From the NCBI RefSeq assembly GCF_000012845.1, contig NC_009615.1, positions 4,466,501-4,530,500 of the forward strand: 64,000 nt of DNA, given 5' to 3'. Both the position numbers and the translations under genes were made by a program. The notes beneath the pieces are model-generated. The model ran no database searches and was not told the origin of the DNA. It was given only the letters and a program-made list of their open reading frames with translations. This DNA comes from Parabacteroides distasonis ATCC 8503. GTDB taxonomy: Bacteria > Bacteroidota > Bacteroidia > Bacteroidales > Tannerellaceae. Shown one piece after another: positions 43,126 through 50,594 of this stretch; the stretch's first letter is position 1; each line of letters opens with the position of its first letter.

Positions 43126-43539
43126 TTAATAAGGCAAGGAGGCGATAACGGTCGAGATTTTATCCACAGCCTCTTGCAAAGGTTTCGATACCATTGGTTT
43201 CAAGAACGGATTCAGATCGGCACGAACCGTGATTTTTAACCGTGTGTCGTCCTCGGCCACCTGTTTCAATTGTATCCATAAGAAAAGGGGAACAGGAGAG
43301 TTGGTCGTCGTGAACTTGATTAATTTATTCGGCTCTCTTTCTACGATCTGGAAGGTAATCTTACCAACGGGATCGACAGCGAAACTACAGGTATCGCTGT
43401 CGAACTCAAAATTTTTTATTTTATCTTGCGGGATGCGATCCTTGATACGTTCCAAGTTGGAAAGATCGGACAACATCGTGAAGATACGTTCATCATTGTG
43501 TGGGATCTGTTTGACCTCACTCACAAATTCTTCAGTCAT
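43126..43539 (-). CDS. SRPBCC (START-like) family protein
   Basis: A 137-residue protein with the helix-grip look of the family: VKQIPHNDERIFTMLSDLSNLERIKDRIP at the start, alternating strands, and a long C-terminal amphipathic helix. No catalytic residues are apparent; such proteins bind hydrophobic ligands. It lies between pyrE and argH (22 and 13 bases away) in a housekeeping operon. Confidence 0.8.
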   Translation of the reverse strand: MTEEFVSEVKQIPHNDERIFTMLSDLSNLERIKDRIPQDKIKNFEFDSDTCSFAVDPVGKITFQIVEREPNKLIKFTTTNSPVPLFLWIQLKQVAEDDTRLKITVRADLNPFLKPMVSKPLQEAVDKISTVIASLPY

Positions 43540-43561
43540 TGAGTGTCTTTTTGTTTATTAC

Positions 43562-44197
43562 TTATTTCGGGTCCCAGTTAGCCGGATCTTTACGCCATTC
43601 CTGAAGAACCGCGATCTCAGACTCATCGATGTAATGCGTACGGACAGCTTCTTCCAAGACAGCGTCGTAGTTACTCAATGTAGTCAATGTTACTTTAGCG
43701 TCCTTGAAAGCGGCTTCCGCTACAGGGAATCCATAGGTAAAGATAGCTACCATACCCGCGACATCGCAACCAAAGTTACGTACGGCCTGTACGGCTTTCA
43801 AGCTACTACCTCCGGTAGATACCAAATCCTCGATGATCACTACTTTAGAACCCGGTTTCAATTCTCCTTCGATAAGGTTTTCCAATCCATGATCTTTTGG
43901 CGTAGAGCGGATGTATACGAATGGCAATCCTAATAAATCGGCTACTAAAGCACCTTGAGCGATCGCGCCTGTAGCAACACCGGCAATGGCATCTACGTTC
44001 TCGAATTTTTCACTAATCACACGAGCCAACTCCAATTTAATGAAGCTACGAACGACCGGATAAGAAAGAGTCTTTCGGTTGTCATTGTAGATCGGAGATT
44101 TCCAGCCGGATGCCCAAGTAAACGGATTGGCCGGTTGCAACTTTACGGCTTTAATCTTTAATAATTTTTCTGCTACTAAACTTTCCAGTGTTTTCAT
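43562..44197 (-). CDS. pyrE: orotate phosphoribosyltransferase
   Basis: A 211-residue enzyme of pyrimidine synthesis that forms orotidine 5'-phosphate. It has the PRPP site VVIIEDLVSTGGSSLKAV and the block ASGWKSPIYNDNRKTLSYP. The length fits the family. It is the first gene of the pyrE-SRPBCC-argH-Rieske-like operon, with a promoter-like element at 44223. Confidence 0.96.
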   Translation of the reverse strand: MKTLESLVAEKLLKIKAVKLQPANPFTWASGWKSPIYNDNRKTLSYPVVRSFIKLELARVISEKFENVDAIAGVATGAIAQGALVADLLGLPFVYIRSTPKDHGLENLIEGELKPGSKVVIIEDLVSTGGSSLKAVQAVRNFGCDVAGMVAIFTYGFPVAEAAFKDAKVTLTTLSNYDAVLEEAVRTHYIDESEIAVLQEWRKDPANWDPK

Positions 44198-44222
44198 ACA
44201 ATCCTATATTTATATCAGTCTG

Positions 44223-44230
44223 CAAAAATA
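44223..44230 (-). promoter_or_regulatory. putative -7 element for pyrE operon
   Basis: TATTTTTG on the minus strand, a full TAnnTTTG match, 25 bases before the start at 44197. Confidence 0.5.
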
Positions 44231-44283
44231 GATAAACTGAATGACATTACCTTGAATATCGTACGTTAATTTTTTATTAATAT

Positions 44284-44973
44284 TTATGCGACAGACAGGG
44301 CTAAAATGCTGATGCGTATGCCCGGAATCCCTGATAAAGCCTTTGCGCAAGCGGAAATCGTGGCTCCGGTTGTGATCACGTCGTCTATGAGCAGGATATG
44401 TTTGTTTTTTAAGCTTTCCGGATGAATGACATTAAAAATAGAACATACATTTAACCAACGATCGTAAATGGCCTTACGAGTTTGGGTACTTGTGTGGGTG
44501 GTGCGGGCTAGACTTTGCGTATCGATGGGGATATCCCATATGGAACGGATGCCGGAGGCGATCCATTCGGACTGGTTGTAACCTCTTTGCCGTTTTTTGC
44601 GGGGATGCAGGGGAACGGGGATAAGGAGGTCTACGGTACATATCGGGCTGTGATCCGCTTGGAGCTCTCTCGCTATCTGCCGTCCGAGTAGATAGCCCAA
44701 CTCTTTATTATCATGGTATTTGAGCGAGTGGATCAGGCTTTGTACTTTTCCGCCTTTCTCGTATCGTAGATAAGCGGTGGCATATTCGATCCGGTTCTTT
44801 CCGATAAAAAGTTGCTCGACGGGGTTGTTCGCCTGTTGATGATATCCCGTGTGCGGCAGGTCGCATAGGCATTTCAGGCAAATTTGTTCTTCTCCCTCGA
44901 CGAGTGGTCGTTTACATATTTTACATAAGTTTGGGAAAAACAGGTTGAGCAGATTATTCCATGTCGTCGGCAT
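44284..44973 (-). CDS. ComF family phosphoribosyltransferase-like protein
   Basis: A 229-residue protein with an N-terminal zinc ribbon (CKICKRPLVEGEEQICLKC) and a C-terminal PRTase fold with VPLHPRKKRQRGYNQSEW and ILLIDDVITTGATISACAKAL. ComF proteins take part in DNA uptake and in single-strand DNA processing during transformation. The start overlaps the recX stop by 20 bases; prmC, recX and comF form one operon. Confidence 0.92.
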   Translation of the reverse strand: MPTTWNNLLNLFFPNLCKICKRPLVEGEEQICLKCLCDLPHTGYHQQANNPVEQLFIGKNRIEYATAYLRYEKGGKVQSLIHSLKYHDNKELGYLLGRQIARELQADHSPICTVDLLIPVPLHPRKKRQRGYNQSEWIASGIRSIWDIPIDTQSLARTTHTSTQTRKAIYDRWLNVCSIFNVIHPESLKNKHILLIDDVITTGATISACAKALSGIPGIRISILALSVA

Positions 44974-45454
44974 AATCCTCGCAGTCTATTCCTTTGAATA
45001 ATTGGCTTAGGCAATTCAACGTGATCCGGCTTTCGAAACCTCGTCCGGCGGCGAAACGGAGTAACTTGTTGAATAGGTCCCGCTCGTCTTTTCCTTTTGT
45101 CGATTTCTTTTTGCTTTTTAGTAAATCGAGTAAGATGGAGCAGTATTCTCCCTCGTCAATGGCGGCGAGCGATTCTTCCCGGATCGGGGAGGGGATGTTT
45201 TTCTTATAAAGCTCGTAGCCTATTTTTACCCGTCCCCATTTATTGAATCGTAGCTTATCGTTCACGAAGAAACGGGTGTAACGGGATTCGTCGATAAACC
45301 GCTCTTTCAGCAAGCGGGCGATGATACGCTCGGAGGCGTCGGGGGGAAGTCCGGCGGCATCGATCTTTTTCTGTACGTCTTGTATGCAGCGTTCGGCGGC
45401 GGAGCAATAGGCGGCTGCCCGGTGCAACATCTCGGGTTCGGTTATCTCTTTCAT
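44954..45454 (-). CDS. recX: RecX family regulator of recombination
   Basis: A 166-residue protein with three-helix repeats of the RecX family (ERCIQDVQKKIDAAG, FIDESRYTRFFVNDKLRFNKWGRVKIGYEL). RecX modulates RecA filaments. I start at the ATG at 45454 because it overlaps the prmC stop by ATGA; the longer frame runs back into prmC. Its place between prmC and comF is consistent with DNA uptake and repair. Confidence 0.88.
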   Translation of the reverse strand: MKEITEPEMLHRAAAYCSAAERCIQDVQKKIDAAGLPPDASERIIARLLKERFIDESRYTRFFVNDKLRFNKWGRVKIGYELYKKNIPSPIREESLAAIDEGEYCSILLDLLKSKKKSTKGKDERDLFNKLLRFAAGRGFESRITLNCLSQLFKGIDCEDYADDME

Positions 45455-46407
45455 ATTTTTGCTTTTACGATCCGGTCTTTTCCGTATAAATCTTGTATTA
45501 ATTCGACTTCGGTGTAATTCTCTTGACGTAGCATCGCTACGGTCTCTTTTCCGCAAAGGGCGTTGATCTCGAAATAGAGATGCCCGCCTTCCGCCAAATG
45601 CCTTTGTCCGAAGCGGGCGATGGCCCGGTAGAAGAGAAGCGGATCGTCGTCAGGAACGAACAAGGCTAGATGAGGCTCGTTCTCCAGAACGTTCGCTTCC
45701 ATGGTCGCTTTCTCTCTATACATTATATAAGGGGGATTACTGACGATGCAGTTTAAGCTTCCTATAAGAGACGCTTCGGTTTCCTCCGTATGGGATTTTA
45801 GTTTCACGTACGTGAAAATTTTGTTTCTCGTACATGAAAATCTAGTTTCACGTACGTGAAAATTTTGTTTCTCTTGCATGAAACTGGAATAACCTTCGGA
45901 AAGGATATCCAATTCATGGAAGGATACGGAAACTTGATTCATACGGGCGTTCTCCTCGGCCACGGCGAGCGCTTCGGGTGATATATCCACCGCCGCTACC
46001 TCTGCCTCCGGAAGATGTTTCGCCAAGGAAATAGCGATACAGCCGCTTCCCGTGCCGATATCTAATATACGAGGGGCTTGGCCTTGGTAGTCCGTGATGA
46101 TCCGCTCGACCAACTCGGCGGTTTCCGGGCGGGGAATCAATACGTCCGGCGTCACCTTAAACTCCATCCCGTAAAAATCCGCTATGCCTAATAAGTATTG
46201 TATGGGCTTGTATAAACGCAGTCCTTCTACAATCTCCTTGATTTTAAATTTCTCCGTATCAGATAATTCTTTACCTTTGCCTAACAGGAGTTGATGGGTA
46301 GAAAGACCGCAAACACGTTCCATGATCAGTCGGACGAGCGCTTGGGCTTCGCCGGGAGGATAAATATCTTTGAGGGAATTTCGGATGTAAGCGACGGTCT
46401 CAGTCAT
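45451..46407 (-). CDS. prmC: peptide chain release factor N5-glutamine methyltransferase with in-frame insertion
   Basis: A 318-residue SAM-dependent enzyme that methylates the GGQ Gln of release factors. It has the N-terminal helical domain, the substrate block LIPRPETAELVE, motif I ILDIGTGSGCIAISLA and the catalytic NPPY in CIVSNPPYI. PrmC is usually about 275-285 residues; the excess of about 30 residues lies between DILSEG and CIVSNPPY and is encoded by the 22-nt array at 45780-45889. The frame stays open through the insert, which ends before the NPPY motif. The start at 46407 is chosen because the upstream part of the frame is untranslated-like and holds the promoter. Confidence 0.9.
   Translation of the reverse strand: MTETVAYIRNSLKDIYPPGEAQALVRLIMERVCGLSTHQLLLGKGKELSDTEKFKIKEIVEGLRLYKPIQYLLGIADFYGMEFKVTPDVLIPRPETAELVERIITDYQGQAPRILDIGTGSGCIAISLAKHLPEAEVAAVDISPEALAVAEENARMNQVSVSFHELDILSEGYSSFMQEKQNFHVRETRFSCTRNKIFTYVKLKSHTEETEASLIGSLNCIVSNPPYIMYREKATMEANVLENEPHLALFVPDDDPLLFYRAIARFGQRHLAEGGHLYFEINALCGKETVAMLRQENYTEVELIQDLYGKDRIVKAKI
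45780..45889. repeat. 22-nt tandem array inside prmC, about five units
   Basis: Units of exactly 22 bases start at 45780 (degenerate), 45802, 45824, 45846 and 45868. Units at 45802 and 45846 are identical over all 22 bases and contain the perfect palindrome TTTCACGTACGTGAAA; those at 45824 and 45868 are variants of it. The array is translated in frame within PrmC and accounts for the extra residues there. Confidence 0.85.
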
Positions 46408-46427
46408 ATCTTTCTCTTGTTTTATCG

Positions 46428-46435
46428 CGAAAGTA
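46428..46435 (-). promoter_or_regulatory. putative -7 element for prmC operon
   Basis: TACTTTCG on the minus strand fits TAnnTTCG and lies 20 bases before the prmC start at 46407. The divergent ribD start is 28 bases away on the other side. Confidence 0.4.
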
Positions 46436-46463
46436 GTGTAAAAACCGTTTATATGCAAAGATT

Positions 46464-47543
46464 ATGGTAGAGGTTGAAGAGAAATACATGGCTCGTTGCA
46501 TCGAGTTGGCTAAAGGAGGGAGGGGAAATGTCAGTCCGAATCCGATGGTTGGTGCGGTGGTTGTGCATAAGGGCCGTATTATCGGTGAGGGATTTCACAG
46601 GAAATGCGGGGAGGCGCATGCCGAGGTGAATGCTATCGCTTCCGTGAAAGACGAGTCTTTGTTGAAAGACAGTACGATTTATGTGAGTCTGGAGCCTTGC
46701 TCTCATTATGGGAAAACGCCTCCTTGCGCCGAGTTGATTATCAGGAAAGGGATTCCACGGGTGGTGGTCGGTTGCTTGGATCCTTTTCCCGAGGTGTCGG
46801 GGCGAGGTGTGCGGATGTTGCGTGAGGCCGGTGTCGAGGTAGTCACAGGCGTGATGGAGGAAGAAGCCCGTGCGTTGAACAAGGCGTTTATGACGCTACA
46901 AACGAAAGGCCGTCCTTATATTATCTTGAAATGGGCGCAGAGTGAGGATGGGTTTATCGACCGTTTACGTATGGACGTGTCGGAGCCGGTCACGGTTTTG
47001 TCTTCTCCGGAGACTTCCCGCTTGGTGCATAAACTTCGCTCGGAGGTGGCGGCTATCATGGTCGGTACACGGACTGCTTTATTGGACAATCCATCATTGA
47101 ACGTGCGCCATTGGTCCGGTAATTCTCCGGTTAGGGTCGTATTGGATCGTCGGCTCGTTATTCCCGATTCTTATCGGTTGCTGAATGGTTCCTCACGTAC
47201 ATTAATATTTACGGAGAAGGAAGTGGAAAACCGAGAGAACGTGGAGTATATCCGGATAGATTTCGAGGGTCCGGTGATCCGGCAAGTGCTAGATCATCTT
47301 GCTGTCCGGAAGTTGGATTCCTTATTGGTGGAAGGTGGGACTCAGCTGATTAATTCTTTTGTGGAAGCGGATGTATGGGACGAGGCGAGGGTGGAAACGG
47401 CCCCGGTTCGTCTGTATCAAGGGGTGCATACGCCGATGCTTGGAAAGGAGGCTGTTAGCGGCATCTCCGGACGTTCTGTTATGAGCATTAAAAATCATAA
47501 CTATGAAATTTTAAATCATAACGATGAGTTCGAAAAATCATAA
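46464..47543 (+). CDS. ribD: bifunctional riboflavin deaminase/reductase with repeat-derived tail
   Basis: A 359-residue enzyme of riboflavin synthesis. The N-terminal deaminase (about 1-145) has zinc motifs HAEVNAI and PCSHYGKTPPC; the reductase (about 150-335) has ILKWAQSEDGFID and SLLVEGGTQLINSF. The last 16 or so residues (NHNYEILNHNDEFEKS) extend beyond the usual family end and are encoded by a 21-22-nt array. It starts at 46464, 56 bases from the divergent prmC. Confidence 0.93.
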   Translation: MVEVEEKYMARCIELAKGGRGNVSPNPMVGAVVVHKGRIIGEGFHRKCGEAHAEVNAIASVKDESLLKDSTIYVSLEPCSHYGKTPPCAELIIRKGIPRVVVGCLDPFPEVSGRGVRMLREAGVEVVTGVMEEEARALNKAFMTLQTKGRPYIILKWAQSEDGFIDRLRMDVSEPVTVLSSPETSRLVHKLRSEVAAIMVGTRTALLDNPSLNVRHWSGNSPVRVVLDRRLVIPDSYRLLNGSSRTLIFTEKEVENRENVEYIRIDFEGPVIRQVLDHLAVRKLDSLLVEGGTQLINSFVEADVWDEARVETAPVRLYQGVHTPMLGKEAVSGISGRSVMSIKNHNYEILNHNDEFEKS

Positions 47544-47554
47544 CTATGAATTTT
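47491..47554. repeat. 21-22-nt tandem array at the 3' end of ribD, three units
   Basis: Units begin at 47491, 47513 and 47534 and share AAATCATAAC-n-ATGA; the core TCATAACTATGA is a dyad. The array encodes the repeated NHNYE/NHNDE residues at the RibD C-terminus and runs about 11 bases past the stop. Confidence 0.8.
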
Positions 47555-47623
47555 AAGGCTCATATAATCAACTAAAATATTATAAATATTAGCAGGTATT
47601 AGGGTGAAAGCAAAAAATGTTTC

Positions 47624-47631
47624 TACTTTTG
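47624..47631 (+). promoter_or_regulatory. putative -7 element for DUF6242-like gene
   Basis: TACTTTTG matches TAnnTTTG and lies 32 bases before the ATG at 47663. Confidence 0.5.
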
Positions 47632-47662
47632 TGCCTTTATATGCGACAAACTTATGTTTTTG

Positions 47663-49039
47663 ATGAAAAATAAATTAGTACTATTTATAACAGGTTGTTT
47701 TGCGTTAGTGCTGTCTTCTTGTTTGAAGTCAGATGAAATCGTTGGTGTAGAAGCTATTAAGAATTGCCAGATACATACTTTTTCATTAAGTCATGATTCT
47801 GTGTCGGGGTTGGATACTGTGAAGTTTACGATAGACCAGCTAACGGGACGGATTTTTAATATAGACTCTTTACCTTTTGGTACGAAGATCGAGAAAGTGG
47901 TTTGTAAGATTGGGTTCGCTAATTCTTCAGTGATAGGTGGCGTGGAGGCTAGTCCCGAGGCTTATCCCGATTCCACTTATTATTTAAGTAGTTTGTCGGA
48001 TTCCATCGATTTCTCCGCTCCGGTAAAGTTCGTGGTTCATGCGTATGACCAAGTCACGACAAAAGTCTATATGGCGCAGGTGAATATCCATCAAGTGGTT
48101 CCGGACTCTATGGTTTGGAGTATGTACGCGAATCCTATGATTGGCATTACCGTGAAGGATCAGAAGGTGGTAACCTACGATTATAATGGATCGGAGAATT
48201 ACTTTATGTATGTGAAACCCGCCGAGTCCGGTAAACCTTACCAATTATATTACGCTCCGGTAAGCGCGCCTAAGGGCTGGCAGTCATTATCCTTGACCGG
48301 TCTGCCTTCCGATGGGCTTTTGATCTCCCAGATTACCGAGTATAACAATGCTTTATATGTGCCGGCTACAAATGGCACTTTATATAGATCCGAGGATGGC
48401 TTGACTTGGAGCGCTGTAGAGAACGCCCCTTCCGTGAAATACGTTTTGGGTAGCGTGAAGCAGGGCACGAAACAGCCTTCCGCCTTGGCTACGATCGTGG
48501 ATCAGGAAGGAAAGCTAGCGTTCTATGCGATGAACGAATCCATGGAGTGGATCGCCGGAGATGCGGTGCCTAGCGGATTCCCTGTTACCGGATTTAGCAA
48601 TCTCCAATATGCCGCAATGTATCATGAGTACTTGATGACCGCCAGCGGACGTACCGTGGACAACCAAGTGGTTAATACGACTTGGGCTACCATGGATGGT
48701 ATCTCTTGGGCGTTGATGGCTTCCGGTGACGCAAACTTCACGAAGCGTGAGGGAGCGATGATCACGAATTATGACGATAAGTTTTTCTTGATCGGAGGTA
48801 TCGACGCTTCGAACAAGGCATTGAAAGATATGTATCAATCGATAGATTATGGTATTTCTTGGTCGTTGATCGACTCGATGGTGGTGTTACCGACCGACTA
48901 TGCGGCGAGAGGCTTTTCCTCAATTATTGTGGATAAAGAGAATTTCGTGAACATTTTCGGAGGAAAGATCAGCACTGGTTCCAATGACTTGAACCAACTT
49001 TGGAGAGGCCGTATCAATCGTTTGATCCCGAAGGAATAG
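47663..49039 (+). CDS. DUF6242-like lipoprotein with kelch/sialidase-like repeats
   Basis: A 458-residue lipoprotein with signal KNKLVLFITGCFALVLSSC and lipobox LSSC. Residues 20-150 form an Ig-like domain with VKFTIDQLTGRIFNIDSLP; the rest looks like a propeller with repeated blocks (GTLYRSEDGLTWSAV, TWATMDGISWALM, MYQSIDYGISWSLI) typical of BNR/sialidase-like repeats. It resembles the Bacteroidales family DUF6242. Function is unknown; surface ligand binding is possible. An ATG three codons earlier is an alternative start. Confidence 0.8.
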   Translation: MKNKLVLFITGCFALVLSSCLKSDEIVGVEAIKNCQIHTFSLSHDSVSGLDTVKFTIDQLTGRIFNIDSLPFGTKIEKVVCKIGFANSSVIGGVEASPEAYPDSTYYLSSLSDSIDFSAPVKFVVHAYDQVTTKVYMAQVNIHQVVPDSMVWSMYANPMIGITVKDQKVVTYDYNGSENYFMYVKPAESGKPYQLYYAPVSAPKGWQSLSLTGLPSDGLLISQITEYNNALYVPATNGTLYRSEDGLTWSAVENAPSVKYVLGSVKQGTKQPSALATIVDQEGKLAFYAMNESMEWIAGDAVPSGFPVTGFSNLQYAAMYHEYLMTASGRTVDNQVVNTTWATMDGISWALMASGDANFTKREGAMITNYDDKFFLIGGIDASNKALKDMYQSIDYGISWSLIDSMVVLPTDYAARGFSSIIVDKENFVNIFGGKISTGSNDLNQLWRGRINRLIPKE

Positions 49040-49120
49040 AAAAGTTCGATAGGAGATGTATAATTTTATGAGGCTTTTAGCGTTAGAAAAAGAAGTGTGG
49101 TATATATAACAGCAAGGCTT

Positions 49121-49825
49121 ATGACTTCAACTTTTTTTCAGCGGCTTCTCATAATCATCCTATTGGCGGGTACGATCCCTACGCTTTGGGCGCAGGAATA
49201 TAAGTACGAGATCGGTGGTATGGCTGGTGGCGCCTTTTATATGGGCGACGCCAACAAGAATACGATATTTAAAGGAATGAATCCGGCGGTGGGAGCCGTG
49301 TTCCGGTATAACATCAACTTTCGTTGGGCCTTAAAAGCCAACTTGATGTGGGGACAGGTTTCCGGTAAGACCGAAGGTATGGAGAACGTTTTTCCGAATA
49401 ATGCCCAAACCTCTTTCAACCGTAGTATCATGGAGTTGGGGGGACAGGCAGAGTTCAACTTTTTCCCGTATAGCGATAAGTTCGACTATGCGGGGGCGAA
49501 GCGTTTCTCTCCTTATGTCTTGGTGGGCATAGGGCTGACGGTGGCTCCGGGTGGCGGGAAGACTTTCGCCAGCCCGAATATTCCTTTAGGCGTGGGCATG
49601 AAATATAAGATCAAGAACCGCCTTAATCTAGGGTGCGAGTTCTCGTTTCGTAAGTTATTTGGCGATGGCCTAGAGGGAAAGGACATGTTGGACGATCCGT
49701 ATGGTGTTAAGGGTAGCGCTCTTAAGAATAAAGATTGGTACTCTTTTTTGTTGTTGTCTGTTACATGGGATTTCGGCCCGAGGTGCCGTACTTGTAACAA
49801 TGCGAAAAATATAAGTGAATATTAG
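49121..49825 (+). CDS. DUF6089-like outer membrane beta-barrel protein
   Basis: A 234-residue protein with signal peptide (about 1-24) and a small beta-barrel: EIGGMAGGAFYMGDANKN, RWALKANLMWGQVSG, FSPYVLVGIGLTVAPGGGK. This family usually sits immediately before uppS and bamA in Bacteroidales, as here, and resembles PorG of the type IX secretion system. A role in secretion or envelope assembly is plausible but not shown. The start at 49121 is chosen for the signal sequence. Confidence 0.82.
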   Translation: MTSTFFQRLLIIILLAGTIPTLWAQEYKYEIGGMAGGAFYMGDANKNTIFKGMNPAVGAVFRYNINFRWALKANLMWGQVSGKTEGMENVFPNNAQTSFNRSIMELGGQAEFNFFPYSDKFDYAGAKRFSPYVLVGIGLTVAPGGGKTFASPNIPLGVGMKYKIKNRLNLGCEFSFRKLFGDGLEGKDMLDDPYGVKGSALKNKDWYSFLLLSVTWDFGPRCRTCNNAKNISEY

Positions 49826-49836
49826 TAAGATAAAAA

Positions 49837-50580
49837 ATGTCGTTGATTGAGAAAATAGACAAGAATCGCTTGCCACGGCACGTGGCAATTATTATGGACG
49901 GGAACGGACGTTGGGCCAAGGCGAAGGGGAAAGACCGTAGCTTCGGGCATCAGGAAGGCGTTGTTTCGGTCCGTAAGATTATGGATGCGGTCACTCAACT
50001 CGGATTGAAATATCTGACGTTGTACACTTTCTCTACCGAGAACTGGAATCGTCCGGAAGAAGAGGTCCAAGCGCTGATGAGCTTGCTGGTCTCCGCCATT
50101 CACCGGGAGACTCCGGACATGATGAAGAAAAACGTTCGCCTTACCGCCATAGGCGACCTTTCCCGCTTGCGTGAGGATGCTTATAATACATTGCAAGAAT
50201 GTATCGATACGACTTCGGCGAATACGGGAACCACACTTGTTCTGGCGCTTAGTTATTCTTCCCGGTGGGAGATCACCAGAGCGGCTAGGCAACTCGCCCA
50301 AGAGGTCTTGGAACAGAAAATAAACCCCAATGATATAACCGAGGCTATGGTCTCGGACCACTTGACGACCAAAAATATCCCCGATCCCGATCTTTTGATA
50401 CGGACCGGAGGAGAGAAACGCATCAGTAACTTCTTGCTATGGCAGTTGTCATATGCTGAATTCTTCTTTACGGATGTGTTTTGGCCGGATTTCAGAGAAG
50501 AAGAGTTGTATGAGGCTATATTGTATTACCAGCAACGTGAGCGTCGTTTCGGTAAGACAAGTGAGCAATTAATCTTATAA
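49837..50580 (+). CDS. uppS: isoprenyl transferase (undecaprenyl diphosphate synthase)
   Basis: A 247-residue cis-prenyltransferase with the catalytic block [31 protein letters not shown] and the C-terminal [20 protein letters not shown]. It makes the lipid carrier for cell wall and polysaccharide synthesis. It starts 11 bases after the DUF6089-like gene and is followed by bamA. Confidence 0.97.
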   Translation: MSLIEKIDKNRLPRHVAIIMDGNGRWAKAKGKDRSFGHQEGVVSVRKIMDAVTQLGLKYLTLYTFSTENWNRPEEEVQALMSLLVSAIHRETPDMMKKNVRLTAIGDLSRLREDAYNTLQECIDTTSANTGTTLVLALSYSSRWEITRAARQLAQEVLEQKINPNDITEAMVSDHLTTKNIPDPDLLIRTGGEKRISNFLLWQLSYAEFFFTDVFWPDFREEELYEAILYYQQRERRFGKTSEQLIL

Positions 50581-50594
50581 ACAATAGCTGTTAT

